Assembly (NCBI RefSeq): GCF_040869045.1
Contig: NC_090323.1
Location: 158,492,426-158,556,425, forward strand
Reading direction: 5' to 3'
Length of the DNA stretch: 64,000 bases
From: Eurosta solidaginis
Taxonomy: Eukaryota > Arthropoda > Insecta > Diptera > Tephritidae
The translations under genes and the position numbers were made by a program. Positions 23,830-35,039 of this stretch are shown one piece after another (position 1 is the stretch's first letter; each line of letters opens with the position of its first letter). The notes below the pieces were generated by a model. It made no database searches, was not told the origin of the DNA, and saw only the letters and a list, made by a program, of their open reading frames with translations.

Positions 23830-24083
23830 TAAATCTTAGCATACCCCATCACATCATATGATGTCATGTCACATCATATAAAATTAAATGGCATCAATTG
23901 AATCTATATTTGCATATATTCCACTATCTACCACTTTTAAAGGTATATAATGACATCTATCTTGACAGTTTTTGAAAACCAATCGACCCAATTTTCACAT
24001 TTTTCGACATTAAAGCATAGCATAGCCCACTACATCACATGATGTAATGCCATATCCTATCATATGGTGTCGGATTAATTAAG

Positions 24084-24454
24084 CAATGTCAATTGAGCTT
24101 GATGTTTTTTGAAAACTCACGACTGACGACATAGTGGAAGCGAGAAGCGGTGACTTTTTATGGAAAATTGTAAATGGTGTCAGAGTGGCAGAAACGTAGC
24201 CAGCTTGAAAAATGTATGAAAATAAAAATTGCTTCTCGCCTAGTGAGCACTCTGCCGTCAGCCTAATGGACCGAAACTTAGCATTATGAAAATTATGTGT
24301 GGGTGACACCACTTTTGTGCTGATAATCTTATTTACATATTTTAAGTTGTATGGGCTACCCTTATGTATTTTTTCAATACATACAATACGAATTTGAAAA
24401 TATCTGATCATGCGAATCATTTCGTAACTGTTTCCATGCAATTTCGTGGCAATA
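24084..24454. other. Unassigned interval with imperfect inverted repeat
   Basis: GACTGACGACATAGTGG...GCGAGAAGC (about 24121-24155) and GCTTCTCGCC...CTGCCGTCAGCC (about 24231-24262) are imperfect reverse complements and may be the ends of a small element. A 120-codon minus-strand frame crosses it but has no recognisable motif. Confidence 0.35.
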
Positions 24455-25330
24455 TAGAGATGTCACTTTGGGACAATTTCAAGACGATTTCGAGACCATT
24501 TCGATACCATTTCAGGACTGTTACATAATCATTTCAGGATCATTTGCGATTGTTTTCGAAATTATTTATAGACTGTTTCGGATCTAATCGGAATGATTTC
24601 AGGATCACTTCGGGACTATTTTCGGAATTATGTCGAGAATATTTTTAGAATCACTTCTAGATGAATTTGGACCTAATTTGGAACGATTTCAGGATCACTG
24701 CAGAATTATTTTAGGTATAGGCTCGTGACTATTTTGGAAATGATTTGGAACAATTTCAGGATCACTTCGGGATTAATTAAGGAATCATGGGAAAATTTCA
24801 GGATCATTTCTAGATTATTTCGGGAGAGTTACTAGATCATGTCAGGATCAGTTCGGGACTATTTTTGGAATCATTTCGGGAATATTTTTAAGTAATTTCT
24901 AAATTAATTCGAATTTGGAATGATTTGGAGACTATTTCGGAACCCATTTGGAACACTTCAGGATTATTTTCGGTAACATTTCAAGACAGCTTCTGGATCA
25001 TTTCGAGACTGCTTCGTAATGATTTCAGGACTATAACAAGCTCACTTCGGGATTATTTTCAGAATCATTTCGAGACAATTTCGGAACCAATTTGGAACAT
25101 TTTTGTAATCGCTTTGGGATTGTTTTTGGAATCATTTCGGTATAATCTCTGGGTTGTTTTCGGGCGTGTACTACCGCGAACTTGTTTAAGTGTCAATATG
25201 ATACCAAACTAATACTGCAACAATCCCAAAAGGGGTTTGAAATGGTGATACTGAAAGTGTTTCAAATCGGGACCGAAAGTATTCGAAAATAGTGCAGAAA
25301 TGATCCCGAAACTGACTTGAATTTGGGTCG
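24455..25330 (+). repeat. TTTCAGGATCA-type degenerate minisatellite (field 2)
   Basis: Words such as ATTTCAGGATCA, TTCGGGACTATTT, GGAATCATTTCG and AGACCATTTCG recur with a basic step of about 11 bp and multiples of it. From about 25200 to 25330 and again at 25410-25490 the orientation switches (AATGATCCCGAAAC, GAAATGGTCCGAAATAGCCC). It is the same family as at 9300-9545. Open frames across it are repeat artefacts. Confidence 0.75.
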
Positions 25331-25499
25331 GGTTGTTTTGAAATGATCTTTAAAAAAATCTAGTCAGTTAGATTTCTGGCATTGACCTAATAATAAATCT
25401 GAATATGAATTAAAAAAAAATCTTGAAGTGTTCCTGAAGTAATTCCTAAATATTCACGAAATGGTCCGAAATAGCCCCAAAATGGCCCAAGAATATGCG

Positions 25500-27290
25500 A
25501 TACAATTCCATTGTCTTCAAAATTCGATCGAATTCCGTCAATCTGTTACGCATGGAAAAAGGTGGCACTTAGGTCCATATCATCACTGATACAACAACAA
25601 TAACAACATGTCCAAATCAATTGATATGTAAAAAGCTTCTTAAGATGTTTTCATAGGGTTATCATGTATTAGCATTTTTTGCAAAAATGCAAAGAGTTTT
25701 CCACCTAGAATTATCTTTAACCTTGTTATAAATGCACAACTAGGGTGGTTCTTATAAATCAAATCAACAATATTTTAATCCCGGTTGAAAATGGCTAAGA
25801 GGTGTCGCACAGCGGTCAAAGATCAGACTAACCAATTAAGATTCAATATAGTAAAATCTGAACTTTAACCAACAAGCGACATTCGCTACGCAAGCGGGTG
25901 AAATACTTGGAGTAAAACAATATATAATTGTACCTATTGGGTATTTTGTGTGATTTCCAGTACATGTCTGCTTCTTGAGGGCATTAGTGTACTTACTTAT
26001 TTTATTTATTTCTTCATATATTATATATCTACATACATACATACATAGTTGCATTTATCTAAATGTAAGTTCAAACATAGATAAAGGTATACATTTTTGC
26101 CAATAAGTACCACTTATTAATAAATTAAGTACTATTATTTTTTTGTATGTGGTGCAAGAGAAAATGTCTATGTTAACATACAACCCTACGCTCCACTAAG
26201 AACTTTGTTACACTTTTCCTTCGATATTGTCTGCAATTTGTGTACTTAAGTTGATGTTCTTATAGTTAGCACGTTTATGTGAATTAGGCATGCACATTTT
26301 TGCAGATACACACACACACATTTGTGTGTGTATGAATTTTATTTAGTATTTTATAGGCTCGAAATTTCTACATACAATGTAATATTATTATAGCATTTAG
26401 CCGACTATTAGCATTGAAATTATTTTATTATTTCTGAAAATTACTTTATACGAAAGACAAAATATGCAGGACACATTGAAGGATGATTCATTGTAGTATA
26501 TTACGGCACGTTTACTGGGATTAATTTGATACAAACTTAAGCTCTATCCTTTCACGTAGCATGATCATCTTTACTAGCTTTAAAATTAAAAGCTCTAATC
26601 TTCCAATCTTTTTTAGAGCAAATCATACGATCCCTGCCACCAATTTTTTTAATTCATACTTGTGATACGGAATGACATAGGAGTATAAGCAAGACGGAAT
26701 TTCAGTAATAAATATTTTTATTTAAACTATAAAGTGCATCACCAATTTTACGTATTGCTAAAGCGTTTGTTATTCAAGCGTTTGAGCTTTCGCCGAAAAC
26801 AATCAACCGATCGCAAGGAAATTAGATAAGCGCCTAAAATTTCGACGAACTTGAGCTACTGGATAATTCTTAACACAATTTACGACCAGTGGGGGCGGTG
26901 CGACGCTTCCAGGCAAAAAATTTATTGCTGTTCGTTTGTGGTTGAAGGTAAAAAGAAGTAGGGAGAAAATGCCGAGTAAAAAGGATGCATTTCTTATGTA
27001 GAAACCTATTGTTGCGATAGGTTTCTGTAAATGTATCGTAAAGAAAAGTGGGTTGTGACCAGAGTTCAGAAAAAGAATAACAAAGAATAAAAATTCATTC
27101 ATTTAATTTTTTATACCGTCTGCGAATCAACTTTAAAACATACATTTGTTTTCATTCGATACTGAAGAATAATTAAATATGCTATAAATTCGGAAAAAAT
27201 TTTTTTTTTTTACATTCATTTATGCCTTTACACAATTTTGACAAATATTCTCCTTCCATTTCATTTATACAACTGAATGATTTTAAATAT
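25500..27290. other. Intronic interval without a gene
   Basis: I see short microsatellites (ACATACATACATAC near 26033, ACACACACAC/TGTGTGTG near 26310) and a perfect hairpin (GAAACCTAT, 7-nt loop, ATAGGTTTC) at 27001-27025. A 99-codon minus-strand frame around 26803-27102 has no recognisable motif, and I do not call it coding. Confidence 0.45.
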
Positions 27291-27309
27291 TAGTTTGGCG
27301 ACCTTTCTA

Positions 27310-28405
27310 TTTCATAAATTTTTATTTGCCGGCTTGAGGTCTGATGTTTTGGAAAATAAAACACAGATGTTTTAAATTTTTTACCAATATATTTCGGTTA
27401 TGCACGATAACCGTCCTCAGGGTGAACTATAAACAAACAGAACACAAAATAACATATAATTTACATCAAACAACAATTAACAATTATTAACAAACATACA
27501 TTTTTGACACGTCTTTCCCTTCGTACGTGGAGTTGTTAACTATATTGGTTTTTTATTAGATGCCTATAGGAGAGCGCGGTGTTTGCTACATCTGTTTTGT
27601 AGTTAATTCTTGTGTTAGTTGGTGTGTTTAGTATATGTAGCATTTCCAGTGTGAATCTCTTTCCATATTGTTGTTCTTGTTGAAGTACTATTGTTTTTTC
27701 GAAATTCGGGCAGTGCTTTCTCGTTGCACAATGGGTCATAAGTGCGGTTATTTGGTTATTTATATTTAAATCATTACAATATTTAAAATCTGATTTATGT
27801 TGTGCTAATCGAGTCTTTAATTTAGATTTAGTTGTTCCAATATATACTTTGTTGCATAATTCTTTGTCGTTTCCGTTACACGGGATTTGATAAATAATGT
27901 TGCTTTTTTCCATTTGCGGTATTTTCGATTTCGTTTGGTTAAACATACTTTTTAAAGTGCTCATAGGTTTGTGTGCTATTTTAATATCTTCTTTATTATA
28001 GATGTCAGATGTTGATAGGCGCTCAGATAATTTAGGTACATAAGTTAACGACTTGAATATTTTCGGGTTTTCCTCTCTACGTTGACTATTTGGTGATTTA
28101 TATCTTTTTAAAAGAGTTTTTATAATTTTATCAGGAAAATCATTGGCTTTTAACAATATCTTTATTTCATTTTCTATGTCATTATGGTAAGTGTCATCTG
28201 TAATATTCATCATTCGTCTTATACAGCCCATTACCGTATTTATGATCATGTTTTTTAATTTATAATTCTACCCGATGTTATGGACTTCTTATACCACATT
28301 AACTTCAGTTGATTTCCTCGTCGTATTACTATTGAATCTAGATAGGGTAATTTTCCGTCGTCCTCGAGTTCCGTAGTGAATTTAATATTTTTGTCAAAAG
28401 AATAT
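27310..28405 (-). mobile_element. Penelope-like element, 5'-truncated copy 1
   Basis: This copy reads leftward from the end of the reverse transcriptase through the GIY-YIG endonuclease into a 3' UTR with CACCCTGAGGACGGTTATCG and CGAAATATATTGG. It has a longer 5' part than its partner: 28313-28405 encodes LPYLDSIVIRRG, a block near the C-terminus of Penelope RT. The right end touches copy 2 head to head. Confidence 0.85.
27536..28249 (-). pseudogene. Penelope GIY-YIG endonuclease domain (copy 1)
   Basis: A 237-codon frame is open to its stop. It contains the GIY-like block IIYQIPC, then KVYIGTTKSKLKTRLAQHKS (the YIG motif and the following Arg), and downstream His/Cys residues (HCATRKHCPNFE) typical of the Penelope endonuclease. 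The domain nicks DNA to prime insertion. Just upstream the frame is lost: compared with copy 2 there is a 16-nt deletion after GGGTAGAATTATAAATTA. The RT part is therefore out of frame and the full protein cannot be made. Confidence 0.85.
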
Positions 28406-29196
28406 CAACTGAAGTTAATGTGGTATAAGAAGTCCATAACATCGGGTAGAATTATAAATTATTATTTTAAACATTCCAAAAACATGATCATAAATACGGC
28501 AATGGGCTGTATAAGACGAGTGATGAATATTACAGATGACACTTACCATAATGACGTAGAAAATGAAATAAAGATATTGTTAAAAGCCAATGATTTTCCT
28601 GATAAAATTATAAAAACTCTTTAAAAAGATATAAATCACCAAATAGTCAACGTAGAGAGGAAAACCCGAAAATATTCAAGTCGTTAACTTATGTACCTAA
28701 ATTATCTGAGCGCCTATCAACATCTGACATCTATAATAAAGAAGATATTAAAATAGCACACAAACCTATGAGCACTTTAAAAAGTATGTTTAACCAAACG
28801 AAATCGAAAATACCGCAAATGGAAAAAAGCAACATTATTTATCAAATCCCGTGTAACGGAAACGACAAAGAATTATGCAAAAAAGTATATGTTGGAACAA
28901 CTAAATCTAAATTAAAGAGTCGATTAGCACAACATAAATCAGATTTTAAATATTGTAATGATTTAAATATAAATAACCAAAAAACCACACTTATGACCCA
29001 TTGTGCAACGAGAAAGCACTGCCCGAATTTCGAAAAAACAATAGTACTTCAACAAGAACAACAATATGGAAAGAGATTCACACTGAAAATGCTACATATA
29101 CTAAACACACCAAATAACACAAGAATTAACTACAAAACAGATGTAGCAAACACCGCGCTCTCCTATAGGCATCTAATAAAAAACCAAAATAGTTAA
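28404..29196 (+). pseudogene. Penelope RT end plus GIY-YIG domain (copy 2)
   Basis: Two frames cover this copy: 28404-28624 (RT C-terminus into the linker) and 28768-29196 (GIY-YIG, with KKVYVGTTKSKLKSRLAQHK). A one-base deletion in a T run near 28620 relative to copy 1 breaks the frame. Several amino-acid differences from copy 1 show that the two have diverged a little since they arose. Confidence 0.85.
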
Positions 29197-29440
29197 CAAC
29201 TCCACGTACAAAGGGAAAGACGTGTCAAAAATGTATGTTTTCAATGTTTAAAAAGTTTTGTTAATAATTGTTAATTGTTGTTTGATGTAAATTATATGTT
29301 ATTTAGTGTTCTGTTTGTTTATAGTTCACCCTGAGGACGATTATCGTGCATAACCGAAATATATTGGTAAAAAATTTAAAACATCTGTGTTTTATTTTCC
29401 AAAACATCAGATCTCAAGCCGGCAAATAAAAATTTACTGA
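28404..29440 (+). mobile_element. Penelope-like element, 5'-truncated copy 2
   Basis: This copy is near-identical to copy 1 but inverted. It starts at the RT block encoding QLKLMWYKKSITSGRIINY and runs through the endonuclease into the same 3' UTR (CACCCTGAGGACGATTATCG, CGAAATATATTGG). Copy 1's 5' edge is at the same place, so the two copies meet at 28404/28405 with no other sequence between. Confidence 0.85.
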
Positions 29441-30232
29441 ATGGTTTTATTTTATACATTCTTAATCATTCTTATATTTTCTTAATCAATAGGGGGAATC
29501 TATTTATCATAGGTATTTCAGCAGATATATGTGTAGCGAGGGCAATTGCGTTCTCGATCCCGCGCTCTGAAGAACATAAGCAACCTATTTTTGAGACACG
29601 ATAACTTAAAGTTGTGGAGATTCGGATTTTAGCGGAGCTTCATTGAGTCCACTCCGAAATATTCGCCTACTGTTCACCACGATGGACGCCTGTAAGGGCA
29701 TAAGTGGTTTCTTTATAAAGTGATGCGTGGATTACAGAGTTCTTCTTTAGATTTTGGACTTGCAATATTGAAAACAGTTGCAATGAATTGCTAAACGAAA
29801 AAACGTCGTATAAGCCGACCGCCTTTTCTTGACGACCTTGACAAACGTAAAAATGCTATGACAAGCATATGAAGCGGCCGGGCGCTTAGTAGGAAAGTCT
29901 GCGATGCCGATGACATGGCATCGTTGATTTCCTAATGGAAACAAGTGTAGAGGCTTGTCGACAAGTATTTCGGTTCGCGCATTGTCACTATACCGCACAG
30001 CTGCACAAAGCGATCATAAAATGTTCCTATGTGCGATTAGATGACCAGTTCCATACCTGTGAGCTATGTGAGAAACACTTTTCTTCATATTTAAGTACCA
30101 AAAGATAAGATAATGTACACAATACCGTACGGCCGAATTTTGGTTTTGTCACCCGAATTTATTTATAACCGCTATAATTAGTTGTGAAGGATAATAGTTA
30201 TGATGACATATACATATCTATAATTTGTTTAA
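29441..30232. other. No gene recognised
   Basis: Mixed-composition sequence. A few minus-strand frames exist, but none shows a motif I can name. It may include worn transposon coding sequence, as GC content is above the intron average between 29520 and 30000. Confidence 0.4.
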
Positions 30233-31605
30233 AATTGGGCAAGGTGTAGCAAATTTTCATTTAATTTAACAGTTAAGAGATTGTTGCTTGAGTCGCCACT
30301 TAGATTTGCTCTTTGTTTTGTAAGGATAGTTGGTAAAGCACTGAAGGCTCTCTCAACAGACACCTAACTAGAAGGAACTGTCAATGCTATTTCCATTAAT
30401 GCACTAATGTCCCTGTCCGCAGCAGAGTTTTTCCAGTATTCGAGAACATTGGTATGAAATGGAGTCCTCTCATGATAAGCCAACTTCACCAGTTTCTGTC
30501 GAATGGTTATGTATGTTGTTATTGTATCACTTTTTTGTAGATTATATTCTTCCTCTAAATCTCCATAAGGGTCGTCAGGCTGAATATTTACAAAGCTAGA
30601 AGCTGGGTCACTACATGCATCGTAATACTCGCTATGTTGTGGCAATTTTTGACGGATGATCTTAGTTTCTTTACAACTGATCTCCAAGCCTCTAAGTCCT
30701 TATGCACAGTTTTAAAAAAGTCATGTGCAGCCAACTGAAGCATGTGTGCAGCGCATCTTACAACTGGCAATAGAGATTTTATCCCCTCATTAAGCTTTGG
30801 TATTGTATAGTATTCATTTTCTGTATCTCAAGCATAGGCCACCAACTCATTTTGCATTTCTTCTACATCGCGAAGCAAGAGTTTGGATGCCTCAATCATG
30901 TTGGATCCATTGTCAGTGGTTATGGAATATATTTCTTTTAGGCATATTCCTATCTAAGTCATATTAACTATCTAAGTACTTTGATATTTCATCCTTGATG
31001 AAACTTGAGCTATGCCTTTGTCGTAATTGGTTCATACCAATTGTATGGATCATAATTTTATAATCTTTTATGTATTGAACGCTTATTCCTAATACGCTCC
31101 TACCCATTCGGTTCGCCACATCTATTTTAAGACTTATAGTTCTATCTTTTAAAATATGTCTTAATTGGGTTTTTATTTTAGTAGCACACAAGCTTAAATG
31201 CTCAGTAATATTTTTTGAATTTATAGTTAAACAGTAGGTATCGCTATATGGCTGAAGCAATCTCTTAAATTATTTTTCATCGTCAAAAATTCTAAAGGGC
31301 ATGTTTTTAACTGTTACTAAGCCAACGCAGCAGTTCCAAAAATCCTCCCTGTTTAACTTTAATGGTGCCTTCGTTAATTGCCGCCTTCTTACCAGATTTG
31401 TTTCGACGAAATTCGTGCCAAATTTATGTTTATGAACTGCTTCATAATGGCGCTTTTTGTTCCCAAGAGATGTCCTTTTAATTCTTTTTCACAACGAAGA
31501 CACTTAGATAAATTTCTGTTTGCATTGTATTGCACTAATTTTGTTTTTTCATTGCAAACTCTAGTTCACACAAAAGACCGCGTAAAAAATTTGTATGTAT
31601 GAGCA
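30233..31605 (-). pseudogene. hAT-family transposase, broken
   Basis: From N- to C-terminus on the minus strand: a BED-type zinc-finger-like start (FVWTRVCNEKTKLVQCN near 31560-31500, then a Cys and a His region). Next comes a middle domain with VANRMGRSVLGISVQYI (30964-31260) and the block VRCAAHMLQLAAHDFF (about 30715-30765), typical of hAT transposases just before the RW motif. The C-terminal dimerisation region reads ALTVPSS, then after a stop VSVERAFSALPTIL (30364-30310). Several stops and frame changes make it non-functional. I did not find matching terminal inverted repeats. Confidence 0.75.
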
Positions 31606-31899
31606 ATAAATTTTGGAGAATGAACACAAATGTTTATTTTTCAATTAACTCTTATTACAAATGAAAAGATAAACAAAAAAAATTTCAAATATTTGAGAAC
31701 AAATTCCTGTGCTTTCTCAAAAAATTCAAATTTTTGAAGTTTTTATTTGTGACAGTAGTTGAACCTGTACTCCAGCTGTATAAATATTTCAATACATTTC
31801 AAATATTTGGGAATGATAGAAAAAAAATTCGAAGCAAATGTTTGCTATAAAGAATAATTTGTGAAAAAATTTATATTTCAAACATTCTCTAAACCCTGG

Positions 31900-32948
31900 T
31901 TGTGACACGCGCTTTTCAGAAAAAAAGTGTAATATTTAAAATTGTAAAGGGTTGGAGCTCAAACGGGTGAGGGGATATCTTGACCAAACATACACACGTA
32001 TTATGTACATGGACCTATTACGTTTTGGTTCTTTAATATTTAACATCAGACACACTAGGATCTTGAAATCCAGACCATGGACTCGGGTATTTTTCAAATA
32101 TGGATGTACAATTTGGGTATCAAATGAAAGCTGCTGATAAGAGATTTAAAACAAAAGTAAACTTTTTGCGATATCTCAACCAATTTACGAGACATAGGAC
32201 ATATTTAAGATTTTCGTGGCACAGTGTTTGTCGTTGTACACCTTTGAAACGGCTCGACCCATTCTCATGAAACTTTGTGAGTTTATTGACTAGGTTTGAG
32301 AATCGGATCTTATTTATTTTTTATACCCAAAATAGTAAGGGTGGTCCACCCTTTAATTTTGTATATTTTTCAGAAACAAGTTTTTTATTGATATTAGAGA
32401 AAAAACAAAAAAATACTCAGCTCCCGAGAAGCTAGCTGATGAAGAAGTGAAATTCAGAAGCATGTCTTAGTAGCCATCGCTGTTTGTAAACTTTGTAATT
32501 TGTCTCTAATATCAATAACAAAACAATTGTATAAAGTAATTTGATCATGTCCCGCTAATAATAAATACAAACAAATTTTTTCTTGGTTTGTAAAACAGCA
32601 TTCAAAAATATTTACAACTCTCTCAGACTGGGACTGGGACTGCAAATGAGGGATGGAGAAGAATGAAAAAACTAGAGAGAAGAAAAATGAGGAAAGGAGA
32701 AAGACATTGAGGAAGAGATAGAGTTAGAGTTAGATGAAGATAGAGGTATGGGTATAGATGGAGCTGGAGAGGGAGAAGGATCTAGAGAGAAAAGGAAGGA
32801 TGAAAAAGACGGAGAGGATGAAAGAGACGGCGAGAGAGGAGTAACTAAAAGGATAGAGAAAGGGGGGGGGGGGGAGGGCAAGAGGGAGAGTAAGAGGTAT
32901 GCCGATAGACCCAAGGTAGGGCAGAACAACGTCTGCCGGGTCTGCTAG
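31900..32948 (+). mobile_element. Helitron-like non-autonomous element
   Basis: The 3' end has a stem-loop (GGCAGA at 32920-32925, loop ACAACG, TCTGCC at 32932-32937), then GGGTCTG and CTAG at 32945-32948, followed by TTTT. This is the hairpin-plus-CTRR arrangement of Helitrons. The 5' part carries the word TGTACAATTTGGGTATCAAATGAAAG (about 32105-32130), the same sequence that founds the minisatellite of copies A-C. The middle includes CGGCTCGACCCATTCTCATG, and then a purine-rich stretch. There is no coding capacity. The 5' limit is approximate. Confidence 0.6.
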
Positions 32949-33725
32949 TTTTTTATATTTTCGAAAGCGTTTCAAAGTGTGGTATAGTGTTCATATATAT
33001 AAGAGATAGATGAGTAGGAGAGGGAGAGGAAGAGGAAAATGGATGGGAGATTGGGCCTATCAGCTGGAGAGGTTGGGATAAGCGGAATGTGAGGTGGGTA
33101 AAAGAGATGGGAAGGGAAAAGAAGAGGTAGGGTAAAACGAAAAGCCATAGGGAAACAAGAAGCTAAGAGAGAAAGAGAGAAGGGGAATAAGAACAGGAAA
33201 GCAAATGACTAGAAAAAGGAACACCTAAAAACTAAAAACAGTGAAAGGGGAAAGGAACATGGTGAAAAAGAAAAAGAGCGAGAGATTGGGGAAATAAAGT
33301 GGGAGGGGAGTGCAAGAAAAGATAGAAGGAAAATGGATGAAAAGATATGATGACAAAAAGAGCGGAAGGGGAGGGGAGAAGAGAGTAGACTGGGAAGTGG
33401 AAGCAAAAAGGCGGGAAAGAGGTACAGCGGAAAGCCGAAGCAAGACGAGGAGGAAAAGTGCGATAAAGAAAAAATAAATATTATATGGAGCTGAAGAGAA
33501 GCGAAATATTTAACAGGCAGTTAAAGAGATAGAAAAAAGGAGAGAGTCCGAATGGAAAAACAGAAAAGGAAAGAGAAGACAGAGATAGAGATTAGAGGAG
33601 ATAGACACAGATGCCCAAGGAAAGGGAGGAAAGGGAGAAAAAGGAGAAGAAAAAAAAACAAAATGAGAGTAGAAGCAAAGTAAAGACACAAAGAAAACGA
33701 AAACTCAGGCGAGGGAGGTCTGCAA
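32640..33725. repeat. Long purine-rich (GA) tract
   Basis: For about 1.1 kb the plus strand is mostly A and G (GAGAAAGAGAG, GGAGAGGGAGAGGAAGAGG), with a G run at 32861-32872. It overlaps the end of the Helitron-like element and continues past it. Minus-strand frames rich in Ser, Phe, Leu and Pro are simply the complement of this tract. Confidence 0.8.
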
Positions 33726-34189
33726 AAGGACTTTTAGGCTACATATCCGATTTCTTAAAAAAATTTTAGAATAGCGTTATAGAAAATCGTCATAAAATCC
33801 TAAGCATTTTTTCGGGAATTGGTAATTGATATTTATAAAGGGAGAGGAAACGGTAAAGGAGTAGGTACAAAGAAAAAGAAAAACCTTTTTTCAGGAGCTC
33901 CTTATAATTTCCACATTAATACACTGTATTATGCTGTCAAAGGTCTTTTAAATCTCTCGGAGATATCCACCTACTTCCCTGTTAGGTGGGGTTGCATCAA
34001 GCAATTATCTGTTAGGATGACCAATCTTCTAGCAATTCTGCAGAAACTGCTTGTTCAACATCTTATTACACTCCTTTATTCTGAGCATTTTAAACTCCTC
34101 CGTAAGTTATGCTTAAGTCACATATATATATATATCCAGTGGCAGGTCTGGAGCATCTTGTAGTGTATGGCTTTTAATGGTGGCTTGAC
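33726..34189. other. No gene recognised
   Basis: AT-rich sequence with a short (AT)n run near 34122-34134. An open frame of 114 codons crosses it without recognisable motifs. Confidence 0.4.
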
Positions 34190-34692
34190 ACCATACCGGC
34201 GGCGCGTTGTTGTTGTTGTAGCAATAATGACACTCCCCGAAGGCCTTGGGGAGTGTTATCGATGTTGATGGTCCTTTGCCGGATGCAGATCTGGTACGTT
34301 CCGGTAACAAGCACCATAAAGGTACTAGCCCGACCACCTGGGGAACGATTTGGTATAACCACATGAAACCTTCTACGTCATACCGCCCTCCCACCTCCTA
34401 CATCAATCAGGAATTCGTGATCGCCAGAGCCTCGGCGGTTAATGAAACAGGATCCGCCACGGGTAGGTGTGGTTGACAGTTGGGTTGGGGAAGCTATATA
34501 TTGTGCTGGCAACCCCTTGAATCAATTTGGTTTTTGGAAAGATTAAAGACATTGCCACTAATTTTTGAGCCTTTGGAAGGACCCAACCCAGTTATCAATA
34601 TCGAAACGGCGGAAATTAAGTGCGGTTACAGTCTCCAGTCAGTGAAAAACAGAGTGACTCCGATACGTGAAACCGACTGCCATGGGAGGTGA
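34190..34692. mobile_element. LINE-associated repeat fragment 1
   Basis: This contains GTTGTTGTTGTAGCAATAAT, GATGGTCCTTTGCCGGATGC, AAGGTACTAGCCCGACCACC, GGGGAACGATTTGGTATAAC and AACAGGATCCGCCACGGGTA. A worn version of the same order occurs at 53500-53690. Both sit near LINE coding fragments, and I recall similar sequence as a widespread repeat in fruit flies. A LINE UTR is my inference. Confidence 0.5.
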
Positions 34693-34694
34693 TG

Positions 34695-35035
34695 GGAATA
34701 TGCTAATAAGCTCATTTGTTTTTACATTACGCTTATACTATAATTGTACCTAACTTTTGCTACTATGACTGCGAATATGATTCCGACTATGCATTAAACA
34801 TGTTACCGTGAAGCGTAGGCAATACGCCATTACTTATCCTCGCATAAATGACAAAACGCTTGTAGGTACATTAATGTTCCTTGAGTGAGTACGAGTTTAC
34901 GATAGTACGAGCTCACACGCTTTATGCTATTACGCTGGAATGCTTATACTTAAGTTTCCTGTTAATATGCACGTACGCATTTAAGCCAAAACACTTGTAG
35001 TGTTAAGACTAGCACGCTCTTACTCCGGTGCTATT
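34695..35035. repeat. TTACGC/ACACGC word-repeat tract 1
   Basis: Words such as TTACGC, TACGAG, ACACGC, TATTACGC and CACGCTCTTACTCC recur at roughly 10-12 base steps, especially 34825-35030. The same style and words occur at 49850-50140. Both tracts border R1-like LINE coding fragments, this one on the 5' side of ORF1. Confidence 0.6.
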
Positions 35036-35039
35036 TTAA

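Larger units (their letters stand above)
22030..24080. repeat. 130-180 bp satellite-like array, split by Harbinger
   Basis: Diverged units share the order CGACATTAAATCATAC, ACATCATATGATGTAATG, 'CTATATTTATAT', 'TCTATTATCTCGCAATGTC' and 'AAAGATATATAATGACATC'. The anchor GACATTAA lies at 22189, 22343 (variant), 22471 and 24006. After removing the inserted element, the spacing is about 154, 128 and 181 bp. The array runs from about 22030 to 22478 and resumes at 23830. Confidence 0.7.

Noticed and set aside
24079..24441. 120-codon minus-strand frame without repeats
   Set aside because: No recognisable domain. It overlaps an imperfect inverted repeat that looks like a small transposon, and nothing supports expression.
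26803..27102. 99-codon minus-strand frame with a hydrophobic start
   Set aside because: Hydrophobic composition follows from T-rich codons. There is no motif, and it spans a short hairpin typical of non-coding repeats.
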